Below, piece after piece: positions 11,398 to 21,281 of a stretch of 64,000 nucleotides of DNA. Positions within the stretch are counted from its first letter, which is position 1, and each line of letters opens with the position of its first letter. The DNA comes from Gautieria morchelliformis (lineage: Eukaryota; Basidiomycota; Agaricomycetes; Gomphales; Gomphaceae), in contig WHVA01000104.1 in the NCBI GenBank assembly GCA_015179125.1, positions 124,001 through 188,000 of the forward strand, in the 5' to 3' direction. The notes below the pieces were generated by a model. It saw only the letters and a list, made by a program, of their open reading frames with translations. It made no database searches and was not told the DNA's origin. The position numbers and the translations under genes were made by a program.

Positions 11398-11866
11398 CCC
11401 TGGCTAGTTGTGGAGATCACACTACCACACAACTGACAAGGGGAAATCCAAAGTATGTATAAATGAACAGAGCATACAAGAGAGGGGGTTCTCACCTGAC
11501 AAGGGGAAATCCAAAGAGAAAAGTCTAAGGACCCCCAATGTCAGCGAGCCCGTATTATACTACGCTGCGCAGCCAGGGACAACGCTTGGCACCCGCCATC
11601 AACCCTGCATCCCCCTGACCCTTGATCGACCCTTGATGCCACCTATTATGCGAGTCGCTTGATTTCCGACACTGTTCCGGGGCGGAAGTCGGAAATTGGA
11701 GTGGAACTGGCAAGGCGAACGGAACTGGTGGAAGTTCTCCCAGAAGCGGAATCGTTCCCGAAAGCGGATGCGGAGATGGAATCGGAACCGGAAGCGGAGT
11801 CGGAAATGGAGTCGGAACTGGGTGTGGTGTCGGAACTGGAAATGGAAAACAGGGTGTCCCCTGACA
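11387..11866 (-). repeat. 5' LTR of the Ty3 element
   Basis: 480 bp, TG..CA, longer than the left copy by an 18 bp insertion near its outer end. The sequence after 11866 is unrelated to the copia element found to the left of the partner LTR. Confidence 0.92.
11526..11559 (-). promoter_or_regulatory. LTR promoter: TATA box and inferred transcription start
   Basis: On the sense strand TATAATA (11559-11553) is followed about 33 nt later by AGACTTTTCT beginning at 11526. That spacing is typical for a TATA box and start site. The same arrangement is present in the left LTR. Confidence 0.5.
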
Positions 11867-12447
11867 TTTACCCACTAAACCCCCCCACCCCCCCCCTCCT
11901 CATCAGCTGGGCTCTCTTATCACTGGCCTGGCTTCCGAAGTTCGCCGCCCCGCACTCACTACCCATTGGGGAAGCAGTCAGGTTTGACATGGATCTGATC
12001 CCACATGGCTGGTGCGTTTTTTTTTTTTTTCTTCTCATCATTTTATATGCCCAGTATGCTAGGTTGGTTACTACACTCAATTGTATAGATTTTGAACAAT
12101 TCAACCTGTCTCCTCACTCCCTGAGACTCCCAAGTCCCTGATGAATTAATTAGTAATTTCCCATGATCTTGCTCTTCAGCTCACCTTTCCCATTGGCCCA
12201 ACTCCTAGAGCCATTTTCCGCCACACTAGATGACATGTTGGCTGTGCTCACTAAGATTTGCTTGTGTGGGTTTCATCTAACTTAGTAAGTGAATTTGTCG
12301 TCTCAAGACTTGTAGTGGTCAATACAGGCTGCTTATTTTAATTTTGGTGGTTGCTAAATTTATTTACTTGACACTGATGTTGGGGTGAAAAAAGCTACTG
12401 AAAATAAGTACTAGTCCAAAAGTACTTACTTTAAGTGCCCACTCTTC
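11867..12447. other. Non-coding, C-rich junction then AT-rich spacer
   Basis: Starts with a C-rich run (11878-11900) and a T homopolymer near 12016. No gene or known repeat was recognised, and it is not the missing half of the copia element. Confidence 0.4.
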
Positions 12448-12678
12448 CTACAGTGTACCGAGGGGTTCGAGTGCGGCTGTTTTGCCTCGCGTTCCTGATC
12501 TGCCTGATCTTCCCTTTTTGGCGACCACCATAGGACCATTTGGTTGCTGATTCAGTTGGTAGGATATGTCCTTGATTGTCGAGCTTTTCCTGAGCGATTC
12601 GAACTGGTTGTCGTTGGTTTGGAGATAAGGGTGCATGATGTGGCCATTTTCCCCGCTGCTCATCATGTTATTCGGCAT
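12448..12678 (-). CDS. Short ORF, possible 5' end of a duplicated gene
   Basis: 76 codons starting MPNNMMSSGENGHIMHPYLQ. Not recognised. It is worth keeping because most of the sequence and about 190 bp upstream of the ATG are duplicated at 41.5 kb, where the second copy is frameshifted. It may be the first exon of an otherwise missing gene. Confidence 0.3.
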   Translation of the reverse strand: MPNNMMSSGENGHIMHPYLQTNDNQFESLRKSSTIKDISYQLNQQPNGPMVVAKKGRSGRSGTRGKTAALEPLGTL

Positions 12679-12863
12679 TTGAGGGGCGGTGAAGTAATAG
12701 TATGAAGGCTGTATAAACCCACATAGTGTCTATACTACATATTACAAGAGGTTATGGATGGTGTGTGCCCGCGTGACACACTCCTGTTGATTGTGGTGGT
12801 GAGAAGTCCTCTGAGTCCTCACTACTGGCATATGTTATTTCCCATGCAATGCGATATATTATA
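12516..12863 (+). repeat. Dispersed 345 bp duplication, copy 1
   Basis: Near-identical, same-orientation match to 41489-41833, for example GGGGCGGTGAAGTAATAG and ACTACGTATTACAAGAGG-like strings in the same order. No terminal repeats or target duplication were seen, so it looks like a segmental copy rather than a transposon. Confidence 0.85.
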
Positions 12864-12999
12864 TCCTTTTGTTAATTTGTTTTTAGTGTGTTATATATAC
12901 TTTATGAGGTGAAATAAACTGCATATGATGTTTATCACACATATTATGACATATCTGTCCAGGGGGCTTTTGGCCAGCAGGTTGGCTACTTGTCATGAC

Positions 13000-13545
13000 G
13001 CATTTATTTCCTATACCCAGTAGCTCTGTCTTCCACTTCATCACTCCACCTCTATGTTCGCTCCGATTGCCCTTCGCCGAGTTCGCCGAACGATTTTTCA
13101 CTACTCGCATCATTCGCCATAGCCACGCCATCAAAGCACGATCGACGCCCTTTACTCGACTTGATGGTTCATCACTGGTCCTATCACCTCCTCGGCTCAA
13201 CCTCCTTTGGATGTTCCTATGACCGGATTGTCATGACTCGTATATTTCTTGTACCCAGCTACCCCTGTTTTCCCTTTCACACAACTCCTCCTCTGTGTTC
13301 GCCCTGCCCTCCGACCACACCTTCTCTATGATCACTCCATTCACCCTTCACCACATTCGCAGAACGACCATTCACTGCTCGCATCATTCGCCAGCAGGCA
13401 CGCCATCAAACACGATCAACATCCTCTACCCGGCATGATGGTTCATCACTGTCCCCATCATCTTCCCAATGCAACCCCTTTAGGTGTTCATATGGCCAGG
13501 ATGCATTCGCGGGACACCCTAACCGTAGATCATGTGGGATCAGAC
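13000..13545 (+). repeat. Two tandem divergent repeats; second half is repeat X
   Basis: Segments 13000-13215 and 13228-13500 are related to each other; both run through GTGTTCGCC-like, CGCATCATTCGCCA and GATGGTTCATCACTG strings. The second, extending to 13545, also matches the complement of 16967-17305 inside the LTR element to the right, forming long inverted repeats about 3.4 kb apart. Confidence 0.75.
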
Positions 13546-13547
13546 CA

Positions 13548-14057
13548 GTGACTACGCCTGAGCTGGACCACATTGCTATACAGATCACGCAGATCTTAGC
13601 GCAGATGCGGTCTTTGACAAGACCAACCCTCGGCTCCGTCACTGGAGGCCCATACCGTAACACCTATTTTCCTAAGCAGGTCGCTCCCGACTGCGCCCTC
13701 GATAGCACTGCCCAGTTCATCGACGAGTATCGCAAAATGCTGATGCTGTTTTGCGGTGCAAAGTGGACGGACGAACTACTCTCGGTGTTTCCGCGTGACG
13801 TGGATGTCTTTTTCTCACATGGCGACTTGCTCCCCCGCAACATCATTGTAGACGGTTCGACTATCACCGCAATAGTGGACTGGGAATCAGCAGGATTTTA
13901 TCCGGAATATGTGGAGTACTGTCAGATGAATGCACCAGACTCGATGACTCCGAGTTGGAACTATATCCTCCAGTCTGTCTTTCCAGGGGAGCCTCGCCAG
14001 GCGCTAATCAACGCATTTCATCTGTTGACATCAGAAATTTGGTGGACTCTTCTCTGA
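13548..14057 (+). pseudogene. APH-type kinase gene, C-terminal half
   Basis: 169 codons read from a GTG directly abutting repeat X. This is the C-lobe of an aminoglycoside-phosphotransferase-like (APH) kinase, a family expanded in mushrooms with mostly unknown small-molecule substrates. It has the catalytic loop FFSHGDLLPRNIIVDG (D and N in place) and the metal-binding IVDWESAGFYPEYVEYC. The N-lobe is missing here, but a matching one lies on the opposite strand at 19261-19564. The reading starts TTPELDHIAIQITQIL, which would follow naturally from GTSLDKCI at the end of that fragment. Confidence 0.85.
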
Positions 14058-14609
14058 AGAGGAGAGGTCGTCCATCGACATTCCCGTGCCTCGATCACTA
14101 TTCTAGTCACGTCTTCATAGGGTAGGTAGAGTTGAATTTCAAAAAAAAAAAAAACTTCTGAAAATGTAAGATTGTGACATCCCAACAACTCCAGATTAGG
14201 AGCTGTAAACTTAAGGGATTATAGCTGTCCCAAGGTGCAGAGGTTGAATTTCACACTGTGGCAGCCATTCAGAAAGAATCATGTATATCTCAATAACTAG
14301 ACAAAAAAAAAAAAAAAAACTTCATATTTTGTCAATACTATATCACCCATAGTATCTACAATGACATGCAAAAATTATAGCTTACTATGAATATTCTAAT
14401 ATACAAAAGAATGGGCTTCCTGTAAGGTAGAGGCAGTGGCTTACAGTGTCTGACAGTGCTTTTTGGCACCTTGCAAGTGCTAATTGAAAAGGCTTTCTTC
14501 CTCCGGAAAGCTGTCTTTATTTAAGATAGAAATAGTGGTACAGCTAGCTAATTATTACTGCTTGATTGTGAATGTTGTGGCATCTTGGGGGAGAGTGTTG
14601 TGACTCATT
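14058..14609. other. Spacer with two poly-A tracts
   Basis: Contains A14 near 14141 and A17 near 14304. No gene was recognised. Poly-A tracts are compatible with old retroposed tails, but no target duplications could be matched. Confidence 0.35.
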
Positions 14610-15307
14610 AAGGCAAAAGATGACATGACTCAGTATTACAACCAATGCCAAGTACAACATCAGTGACCATGTCTTCCTCAATGCCAGAGACATCTGGACC
14701 ACTTGGCCCTTGGCTAAGCTTGCTCACTGATACCTCAGCCCCTTTGTGGTAGTCTGGAAGGTTGGGAGGAATTTGTACCAACTCCACCTGCCTGCATAGA
14801 TGGCTCAGCTACACCCCATGTTCAATGTTATGAAGCTCCTCCTGGCCCCAGAAGACCCAATGCCAGGCCAAAGAGCCAGACCCCCACTGCCCCTGGAAAT
14901 TGTTGACAGGGAGCAGCACTACATAGTTGACTTCCAGTGGGGCTGCCTCCAATTCCTGATCAATGGGAAGGTTACGGGTATGAGGAAAATTCATGGATGT
15001 CAGAAGATGATGTCCATGTGCTGGCCAAGATGCACAAGTTCTACACAGACTCACCCGGGAGCACCCCAATGGATTAGATTGACAGCTTTCCAGTTGGTCA
15101 TGTCCCCTGCTTTGAGGATGCAGCACTCTATAGAGGGGTTGATGTCAGGGGAACCCCCTTCAGAACCAATTTCTAAGCTCGGCTTCAGCCCAGACTCAAG
15201 CCCCAGTTCCAACCCAAGCCTAACCCAAGCTCAGAGCTTAGTTCCTGGGCCTATGGCTTCTATGACCATTCCAGAGTGGCACCAGGGTTGTGTTCTGGGT
15301 CACACAT
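14610..15307 (+). pseudogene. Degenerate Ty3 3' end: integrase tail, chromodomain, LTR start
   Basis: Clearly related to the intact Ty3 copy but on the other strand and heavily mutated. It reads AKDDMTQYYNQ, then the LHPMFNVMKLL and PEDPMPGQRARPPLP blocks of the integrase tail, with stops and frameshifts and a largely eroded chromodomain. At 15143 a TGTCAGGGGA start marks the LTR, which is cut short by repeat R at about 15308. Confidence 0.8.
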
Positions 15308-16245
15308 TGTAGAATAAATGGATAGTTATATCACACAGTATTCTAAGGTCTAAATCACGTCTAACTGAGCTAACCATCTGGGAGAAATAATCCATGCACC
15401 AGTAACAGTGCCTGCCCTGGAAAGCAGGCACCTGGGCCCTGGTCAGAAGAAATATTGCTATGGGACTAATAGTCCCATACAGGGACATCGGACACGATGG
15501 AGATTACAGTATACAGTCTTATCTATGGACGTACTGAATAGCTACCTCAGGAGAGAGGTACAGAGATGGCAAATGCCTTGCCAAGGCTGCTGTAGGCACA
15601 CAGCACAGGACACACAAGATTCTTTTCTATTCTATTTCCCTGACCAGCTCCACTGATTACGAACTATATTTCATGTTGAAAGGGGCTTTGTATACTGCTC
15701 CAAGGTCCCAGCTTAGATACTTGTCAGTAGGACAAGTATCCCCATCATTGTTCCTGCCCCACAGCTGTATGCAGCCTGTGGAGTATTTCCCCATTATCCT
15801 CACCCATTCACTCACTATCTTGAACACTGGTAGTCACTACTATTTTATTATAAGTAGCTACCATAAATGTACGAACAAAACATCCAGAAAAATATCCAGA
15901 ACAATCTAGAAATTGTTGTTTCACCGCCTGAAGTCACTGTAGTCTTGTTTGATAGCTACAGAACTTAATTCTTGATAGATTTCTCTAATTCTTTGTTGAG
16001 AGTCTATTATAACTGGCTACACTATACTGCTCCGAAAGCGAAAGCTTCGGACCTCTTGTTCCTCTGTTCTCACCTGTTTCTTCCTCGACTCGATCACGTG
16101 ACCTACATCAGGCAGTGACACACTCGCTCCACAGAGCTTAGTCAGCTCACGCATATACCGTGCACAGGGGTGCACAAAGGATTCTCACTCCCTGAGTCAT
16201 CAAATATATCCATTCTGATATATCTGATATATTATTCCTAAAACA
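15308..16245 (+). repeat. Repeat R, copy 1: probable solo LTR (copia-like)
   Basis: 938 bp starting TGTAGAATAAATGG and ending CTAAAACA. A second copy is at 54876-56770, there split by a transposon; a 45 bp piece of the same start lies at 52707. No coding capacity. The TG..CA ends and length suggest an LTR, but no clean target duplication was found. Confidence 0.6.
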
Positions 16246-16293
16246 CATAATAGGTGGTTGGTGCAGAGGTTTGGACTTATGTCAGGAGTGGGG

Positions 16294-16952
16294 TGTCAAG
16301 ATTGGTTTTTAGGCGTTAATATCATGTATTAGTGAACACAGCGAATGCCCGAATAACTTGTGCGAATAAGTATGCCATTCGGCGAATAGGTGAACCAACA
16401 AATGTTCACAAGATAAGAGGGCTGCCTGAGCGGAGCTCGCCCTATCTACAGTCGTAGCGAAATAGCCCGTGGCACTTGACTATGTAACGTACAAGGTGTC
16501 ATGGAAGGGTTGTCTAAGTAGCGACAATCCCTTCGCCGTCAGCACAGAAAATAGTTCGAAGGCTAAGGTAATGAAGATGAAGTATGAGCACTCACCAGTG
16601 ATGCCTAAGTCCTCTTCTGGTCAAAGATAGAAATCTCCAGGAGAAGGCTCAAGACAATGATCACAGCGAGGTCAAGTTTGCACAAGATGGATGACGTATG
16701 ATAATTGAACTGGAGAATATACATGCGAATGTAAACTACTTATATCGAATGCTCGTAAGGTATCAGCGAATAGGAAAGAGGCTATCATGAGTCAGGTTTG
16801 GATAGGGGTGCGCAGCCATGATACTAAGTAGATGGAATAAACATACAATAGAGTGAGGGAAGAGTGTGAACATGAAACGACGGAGAGTAAAGGTGGCGAA
16901 GGCACTTATGTACAAAACCATGTCTTGGGACCCACATACATGCTACCCTGCA
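16294..16952 (+). repeat. LTR 1 of element Y
   Basis: Starts TGTCAAGATTGGTTTTTAGG. Alignable along its whole length to 18605-19260 with many point differences, so this is an old pair. The exact 3' end is uncertain by a few bases. Confidence 0.65.
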
Positions 16953-17419
16953 CGGACTCTTCGTCTACTGGGTTGATCCCGCACGACCTACGGAAGGGAC
17001 GTCCCGCGAACACACTTTGGCCATATGAACACCCAAAGGGGTTGGATTAAGAAGATGATGGGGTTAGTGATGAACCATCACACCGGGTAAATGTTATTGA
17101 TCGTATTTGATGGCGTGCCTGCTGGCGAAATGTGCGAGGAGTGAATAGCGGTTTGGAGAATGGGGCGAACAGCGAATAGAGTGGACGTAGAGGAGGAGTG
17201 GTCGGAGGGTGAGGCGAACTCTGGCGAAGATGCTAGGGAGTGACGAGGGGAAACATAGAGGCAGTGGGGTAAGAGAAATAGACAGGTCATGACATGGGGC
17301 AGGCATCTCTGACTTTGATCAAGGGCCTGACATATATAGGTAGCATGCTGGCAGTGTGGATCCTCTGCTTTTCTTCTTTGGATCCTCGTCTGCAGGGATG
17401 GAGTTATCATAGGGGGGAA

Positions 17420-17788
17420 GCAAACCTGGGCAAGGAGAATGAAGCGAAAGCTGAGGAGATGTCTCAAGTGCCATACAACATGAGGCACATGGTGGCTGAA
17501 TGCAGCAGCACTGAAACATGCAGCACATGCATGAAAGGCCACAGAACAGCTGACTGCAAAGAGACCAACCCAAGCAATTTCACATGTGTGAACTGCAAAA
17601 AGACAGGACATGCGTCATGGGACCAAACCTGCCCTGCCTTCCAAGCCACTTGTCAGACAGGGGAGAAATCTGATCTGGAGCACATGTACAAATATTTCCC
17701 CAATGAGGATCCAGGGATGTGGGAACAGCAGGGGATGGTGGCTGAGGTGGAGGATGTGGGAGAAGTCATAAGAAGGGCCAGTGCATGA
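17420..17788 (+). pseudogene. LINE ORF1 zinc-knuckle fragment
   Basis: Translates to a cysteine-rich segment with spaced Cys/His: CSTCMKGHRTADC then CVNCKKTGHASWDQTCPAF, followed by MYKYFPNEDPGMWE. The order CCHC, NCxxxGHASW..CP.F and YFP..(D/E)PxxWE is typical of ORF1 of fungal Tad-like LINEs. The N-terminal part is missing. Confidence 0.7.
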
Positions 17789-18089
17789 GATGAGTTCAGT
17801 GTCAATGGACCACCTGTTCTTCCTTCATTTCCCTTCCTTGTATGTCTTCCTTGTCTTCCTCACATCTCTTTCATGTGTCCTTCCCGTAGTCCTTCCATGC
17901 TGCCACCATTTGTGTGGCTTGCTTATGTCATTGCATAGCAGCTATATAGTTCATTGCTGAGGTAAGGAGATCCTCACTCTGTTGTCTTTGGATCTCCTCT
18001 ACCTCAGGTAACCGCTCTAGGGAGTAGAGCACCTGGTAGAGTCGCCTTGCAGTCAGGCTGTAGAACATGAGGGAGCAAAGCGGAAATGG

Positions 18090-18445
18090 AGAATCATGGT
18101 GCTGGGTGACGATTCGTCACCTGAGGTCCCAGACATCTGGAACATACACTTTACCTCAGAAAGCAACCCATCCATTTCAGCCCACTCTGCAGACACAAGC
18201 GATTTCCCACCCAAATCTCACAGCTTCCTGACTGCCCCTGCAACCTCATCCTCCAGTGACCCATCTCCAAATGCCTTCTTCATGTTGTGAATAATCCCAC
18301 GTTCTTCCCCCACCAGGATGAGCCCCTCCAGGGCATGAACAATGAACACAGCTCTGGGAGCAGGAGTGTCAAATCACTGTTGTCACCTGAACCTGACCCA
18401 TGGTCTGAGTATTGCAACAGTGCATCTATCCACAATGGCAGGCAG
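18090..18445 (-). pseudogene. Degenerate Ty3 pol fragment
   Basis: Nucleotide similarity to 7440-7760 of the intact Ty3 element (RNase H to integrase zinc-finger region), same strand: GGTGCTGGG.GACGATTCG, CATCTGGAAC.TA and AGCA.CCCATCC strings occur in the same order. Too mutated to read as protein. Confidence 0.6.
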
Positions 18446-18604
18446 AGATGACTCAACAAGTTTGGAATGACAGGTGGCCAGGTAGAGGACTACCAAAGGG
18501 ACAACAACAACTCCAGCATATACCACAGATGACTGAAGGAAACCAACACAAGAAACAATTGCGAGTCAGACAACAAAATGTCAACAAATAACTCACCACA
18601 GTAG

Positions 18605-19260
18605 TGTCAAGATTGGTTTTTAGGCATTAATATCGTGTATTAGTGAACACAGCGAATGCCCGAATAACTTGTGCGAATAAGTGTTCCGTGTGGTGAATAA
18701 GGTGAACCAATAAATGTTCAGAAGATAAGAGGGCTGCCAGAACGGAGCTCGCCCTATCTACACTCGTAGCGAAATAGCCCGTGGCACTTGACGATGTAAC
18801 GTGCAAGGTGTCACGGAAAGGTTGTTTAAGTAGCAACAATCCTTTTGCCGGCGAAGGCACTCCTTATAGTTTGAAGGCTAAGGTAACGAAGGTGAAGTAT
18901 GAAAACTCACCAGTGGTGCTTAAGTCTTCCTCTGGTCGAAGATAGAAATCTACAGGAGAGGACTCAAGACGATGGTCACAGTGAGGTCAAGTTTTGCACA
19001 AGATGGACGTATGATAATTGAACTGGGGAATATACATGCGAATGTATATTACTTATACCGAATGCTCATATGATATCAGTGAATAGGAAAGAGGCCGTCA
19101 TGAGTCAGGGTTGGATAGGGGTGCGCAGTCAGGATACAGAATAGATGAAACACGTATACAATGGAAAGAAGGAGAAGTGCGAATGTGAAACGACGGGGAG
19201 AAAAGAGGACGAAGGCACCTATGTACAAAAACATGCCTTGAGACCTGCATATATGTACCA
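18605..19260 (+). repeat. LTR 2 of element Y
   Basis: 656 bp, TGTCAAGAT to TATGTACCA. Immediately to its right lies coding sequence of the APH N-lobe on the minus strand. Confidence 0.65.
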
Positions 19261-19564
19261 TTATACATTTATCGAGCGAGGTACCGCGGGCTTCGGTCAT
19301 ACATATGTACCAGACTTCCCCGGAAGGCACGTGTATAATGCGCGGGATGGGTATAGACGTCTTGCAGCCAACGAATTCCATAGCACGAACCTCCTCTGCG
19401 AGGTCATATCCGCCGTATTTGATGAAGACCCCAGGGGCTGTACGCCTGACTATGCGGCTTTCACCTTGGCTTTTATAGATAAGGCTTTCTTCTCCGAGAG
19501 ACTTCAGCTCGTCGTATGACTTTGGCAGCCATAATTCCGGGGATGGAGAGCGTTTCAATGACAT
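19261..19564 (-). pseudogene. APH-type kinase gene, N-terminal half
   Basis: Starts MSLKRSPSPELWLPKSYDEL and reads through the N-lobe: LGEESLIYKSQGESRIVRR, then GVFIKYGGYDLAEEVRAMEF (β3-lysine region), then the hinge region VPSGEVWYICMTEARGTSL. It ends at DKCI where element Y begins. An in-frame Met lies 22 codons upstream, at 19630. Together with the 13.5 kb fragment it would make one near-complete kinase, so a single gene has been broken and its halves now point in opposite directions. Confidence 0.8.
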
Positions 19565-19753
19565 GGAGGCCACTAGATTCCTAGAAGGGAAAGCGTTGGA
19601 CATAGCTTTACTTACTAGCAAGACATCCAAATGACTTACGTAGAGGACTTTGGCAGGCGGAATTCAGAGAAATTTACAATTTGATGTCACGACAGCAATG
19701 TAAGGTAACCACAGCCACCCATGCTTTATCACTATTTCCCAGGCTGAGTTACG

Positions 19754-20065
19754 GTGAAAACCGAAGTCCATCTAGTGCCGGGCATCGACGGCAGCCTCGA
19801 GATCATGTCAGGGGAGTTCTCAGATCCCTCGTACGCGACACTCTCCGTGATGCTAGGCAGGGCACGTGTCCTTGTACGTACGGTGTGTCTAGTGTCATCG
19901 CTGCTCGTGTCGCTAGGTTCCTCCACGGTCATTGCCGCCTTCGATGACCTTCCCGACACACTCGACGGTGCAGTCCTGGTCAGCTTTGGTCCCTGGGCAA
20001 TACTAGACACAGCACTACGGGAGCTCACCCTACTCTTCCCCGAAGCAACACTGGATGTGCGGTGA
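19754..20065 (+). CDS. ORF of the 19.7-24.1 kb island, unknown (103 aa)
   Basis: Not recognised. A hydrophobic run LVRTVCLVSSLLVSLGSSTVIAA shortened to its core (VCLVSSLLVSLG) is followed by a clean-looking globular tail, FDDLPDTLDGAVLVSFGPWA. The frame may be the C-terminal part of a longer protein, because nothing coding was identified upstream. A serine-rich frame overlaps on the opposite strand (19732-20276); the plus-strand reading has the more protein-like composition. Confidence 0.4.
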   Translation: MKTEVHLVPGIDGSLEIMSGEFSDPSYATLSVMLGRARVLVRTVCLVSSLLVSLGSSTVIAAFDDLPDTLDGAVLVSFGPWAILDTALRELTLLFPEATLDVR

Positions 20066-20275
20066 CCCTTCCCCCCTCCAGGGAGAGGGGAGAGGAGAGA
20101 CCTTTCTGCGTGTGACCTCCCTGATCCCCTGTGTGGTTCCTGCAGTACATAGTCGCTCTGCTCATCGAACTTCAAGCCTTCCTGGGTGTCGCTAACGATG
20201 CTCATGCCGAGTACAATTGGTGAGGTACGGCGAGGTGCTCGCATGACTACACTGACTAGACCGTAGTGTGCGAAC

Positions 20276-21244
20276 ATGCCAGACAAGGTTAACTCCGCGG
20301 ACTCCCTTCGTGCTGCACGCGAGAAGAGGGACGAGGAGGAGAAGGAGAGGGAGGACACTGCGAGTATGTCTGTGTACTCGTCCACGAATGCCATCCTCAG
20401 GGAGCTAGTACAGACGAACAAGGGGATACTAAGTGCCATCAGCACGACGAACGAACTCTTGGCAAGCATCGCAGTACTCCAGGAGAAGGGACCAGAGACC
20501 GTGGCAAACTCGATCATCCCTGCCATGCGAAGTATGTCACTCGTCTCGGATGCGGGGCGCGAAACCTCCGAGGGCGTGGGCAGAGTACTGTACATGGACA
20601 GAGAGAAGATTGCCACGAGGAATCAGGTGCCTGCAGCGTTGATACTTGCATACGAACGAGTGCTCGTGAACGTGATCAACCAGCATTGCGAGTCTCTGGG
20701 GATACAGTCGCTGGGCACTAGCAGCAATGTGGCATGCTACAGACGTGTCGTGGCTATACTCGTGCACACAGATCAGTTTGTCGTCGGTGACTCTCTCGCA
20801 GTATCCCAGGCGGGGGTACGGAATGGACTGCGGCACATATGCACATCCGAGGAGTCTGGGATGTCGTACACAGCAGATGCCGTGTCCAGTGCGTTTGCAG
20901 AGATCCCCGAGGTACTGGAAGTGATCCCCTTGGTGGTCGACCTAGTCAAGACGTTCCCTGGCCTAGTCCCACAGTCCTCGAGGAAGGCGTTGATGTGTGC
21001 GGACGTATCCAGCTTCAGGGAGGGAAGGTACTCTCTCTCCCTCCAGGGCAGATACCAGGGAGTCCTGCAAGACTCCCAGGAGCACGTGGATGCACTCTTC
21101 GGGAAGGTTAGCGCACTGAACCAAAGGAAGAGGGAGAGTCTCGTGTCCAAGGTTCTGGAGTCCGTGAGGGGGAAGACTCCCGCAGAGAAAATATCGATGT
21201 CGTATGCTGCCGTGATGCGCGAGTGCGAGACAGCGCAGGAGTAG
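20276..21244 (+). CDS. ORF of the island, unknown (322 aa), coiled-coil N-terminus
   Basis: ATG start, MPDKVNSADSLRAAREKRDE. A charged helix (about residues 8-28) and a predicted coiled coil (about 38-65, LRELVQTNKGILSAI) precede an α-helical body and a basic C-terminal helix (RKRESLVSKVLESVRGK). No intron in 969 nt, unlike the host genes here. Soluble, with no signal peptide or membrane helix. No family was recognised; a nucleocapsid- or phosphoprotein-like role is pure speculation based on size and helical content. Confidence 0.6.
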   Translation: MPDKVNSADSLRAAREKRDEEEKEREDTASMSVYSSTNAILRELVQTNKGILSAISTTNELLASIAVLQEKGPETVANSIIPAMRSMSLVSDAGRETSEGVGRVLYMDREKIATRNQVPAALILAYERVLVNVINQHCESLGIQSLGTSSNVACYRRVVAILVHTDQFVVGDSLAVSQAGVRNGLRHICTSEESGMSYTADAVSSAFAEIPEVLEVIPLVVDLVKTFPGLVPQSSRKALMCADVSSFREGRYSLSLQGRYQGVLQDSQEHVDALFGKVSALNQRKRESLVSKVLESVRGKTPAEKISMSYAAVMRECETAQE

Positions 21245-21281
21245 TCGTCCCCCTCCGTGTACGAGGACAAGGATATCGTGC

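Larger units (their letters stand above)
5661..11866 (-). mobile_element. Full-length Ty3/gypsy chromodomain retrotransposon
   Basis: Complete LTR-to-LTR element in reverse orientation, about 6.2 kb. The LTRs (5661-6123 and 11387-11866) begin TG and end CA. Reading right to left: 5' LTR, a putative self-priming site, gag, protease, reverse transcriptase, RNase H, integrase with chromodomain, purine tract, 3' LTR. The pol region is split among frames by apparent one-base losses, so the copy is structurally complete but not functional. No target-site duplication is visible: GTCTG precedes it and TTTAC follows. The chromodomain and priming site place it with the Tf1/sushi-like chromoviruses. Confidence 0.93.
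16294..19260 (+). mobile_element. LTR element Y with degenerate internal region
   Basis: Two direct repeats of about 656-659 bp (16294 to about 16952, and 18605-19260), both starting TGTCAAGATTGG and ending CA, enclose about 1.65 kb. The interior begins with repeat X (16967-17305), then a LINE ORF1 remnant and a Ty3 pol remnant; it has no intact gene. Flanks are TGGGG and TTATA, so there is no target duplication. The right end lies directly against the APH N-lobe fragment. Confidence 0.65.

Noticed and set aside
12460..12490. tRNA-like GGTTCGAGT string
   Set aside because: No acceptor, D or anticodon stem could be built around it; no tRNA was found anywhere in the window.
19732..20616. Long minus-strand frame (294 codons) opposite the first island ORFs
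   Set aside because: Ser/Thr/Arg-rich composition typical of an antisense reading; the overlapping plus-strand frames look more protein-like. Kept only as a caution.
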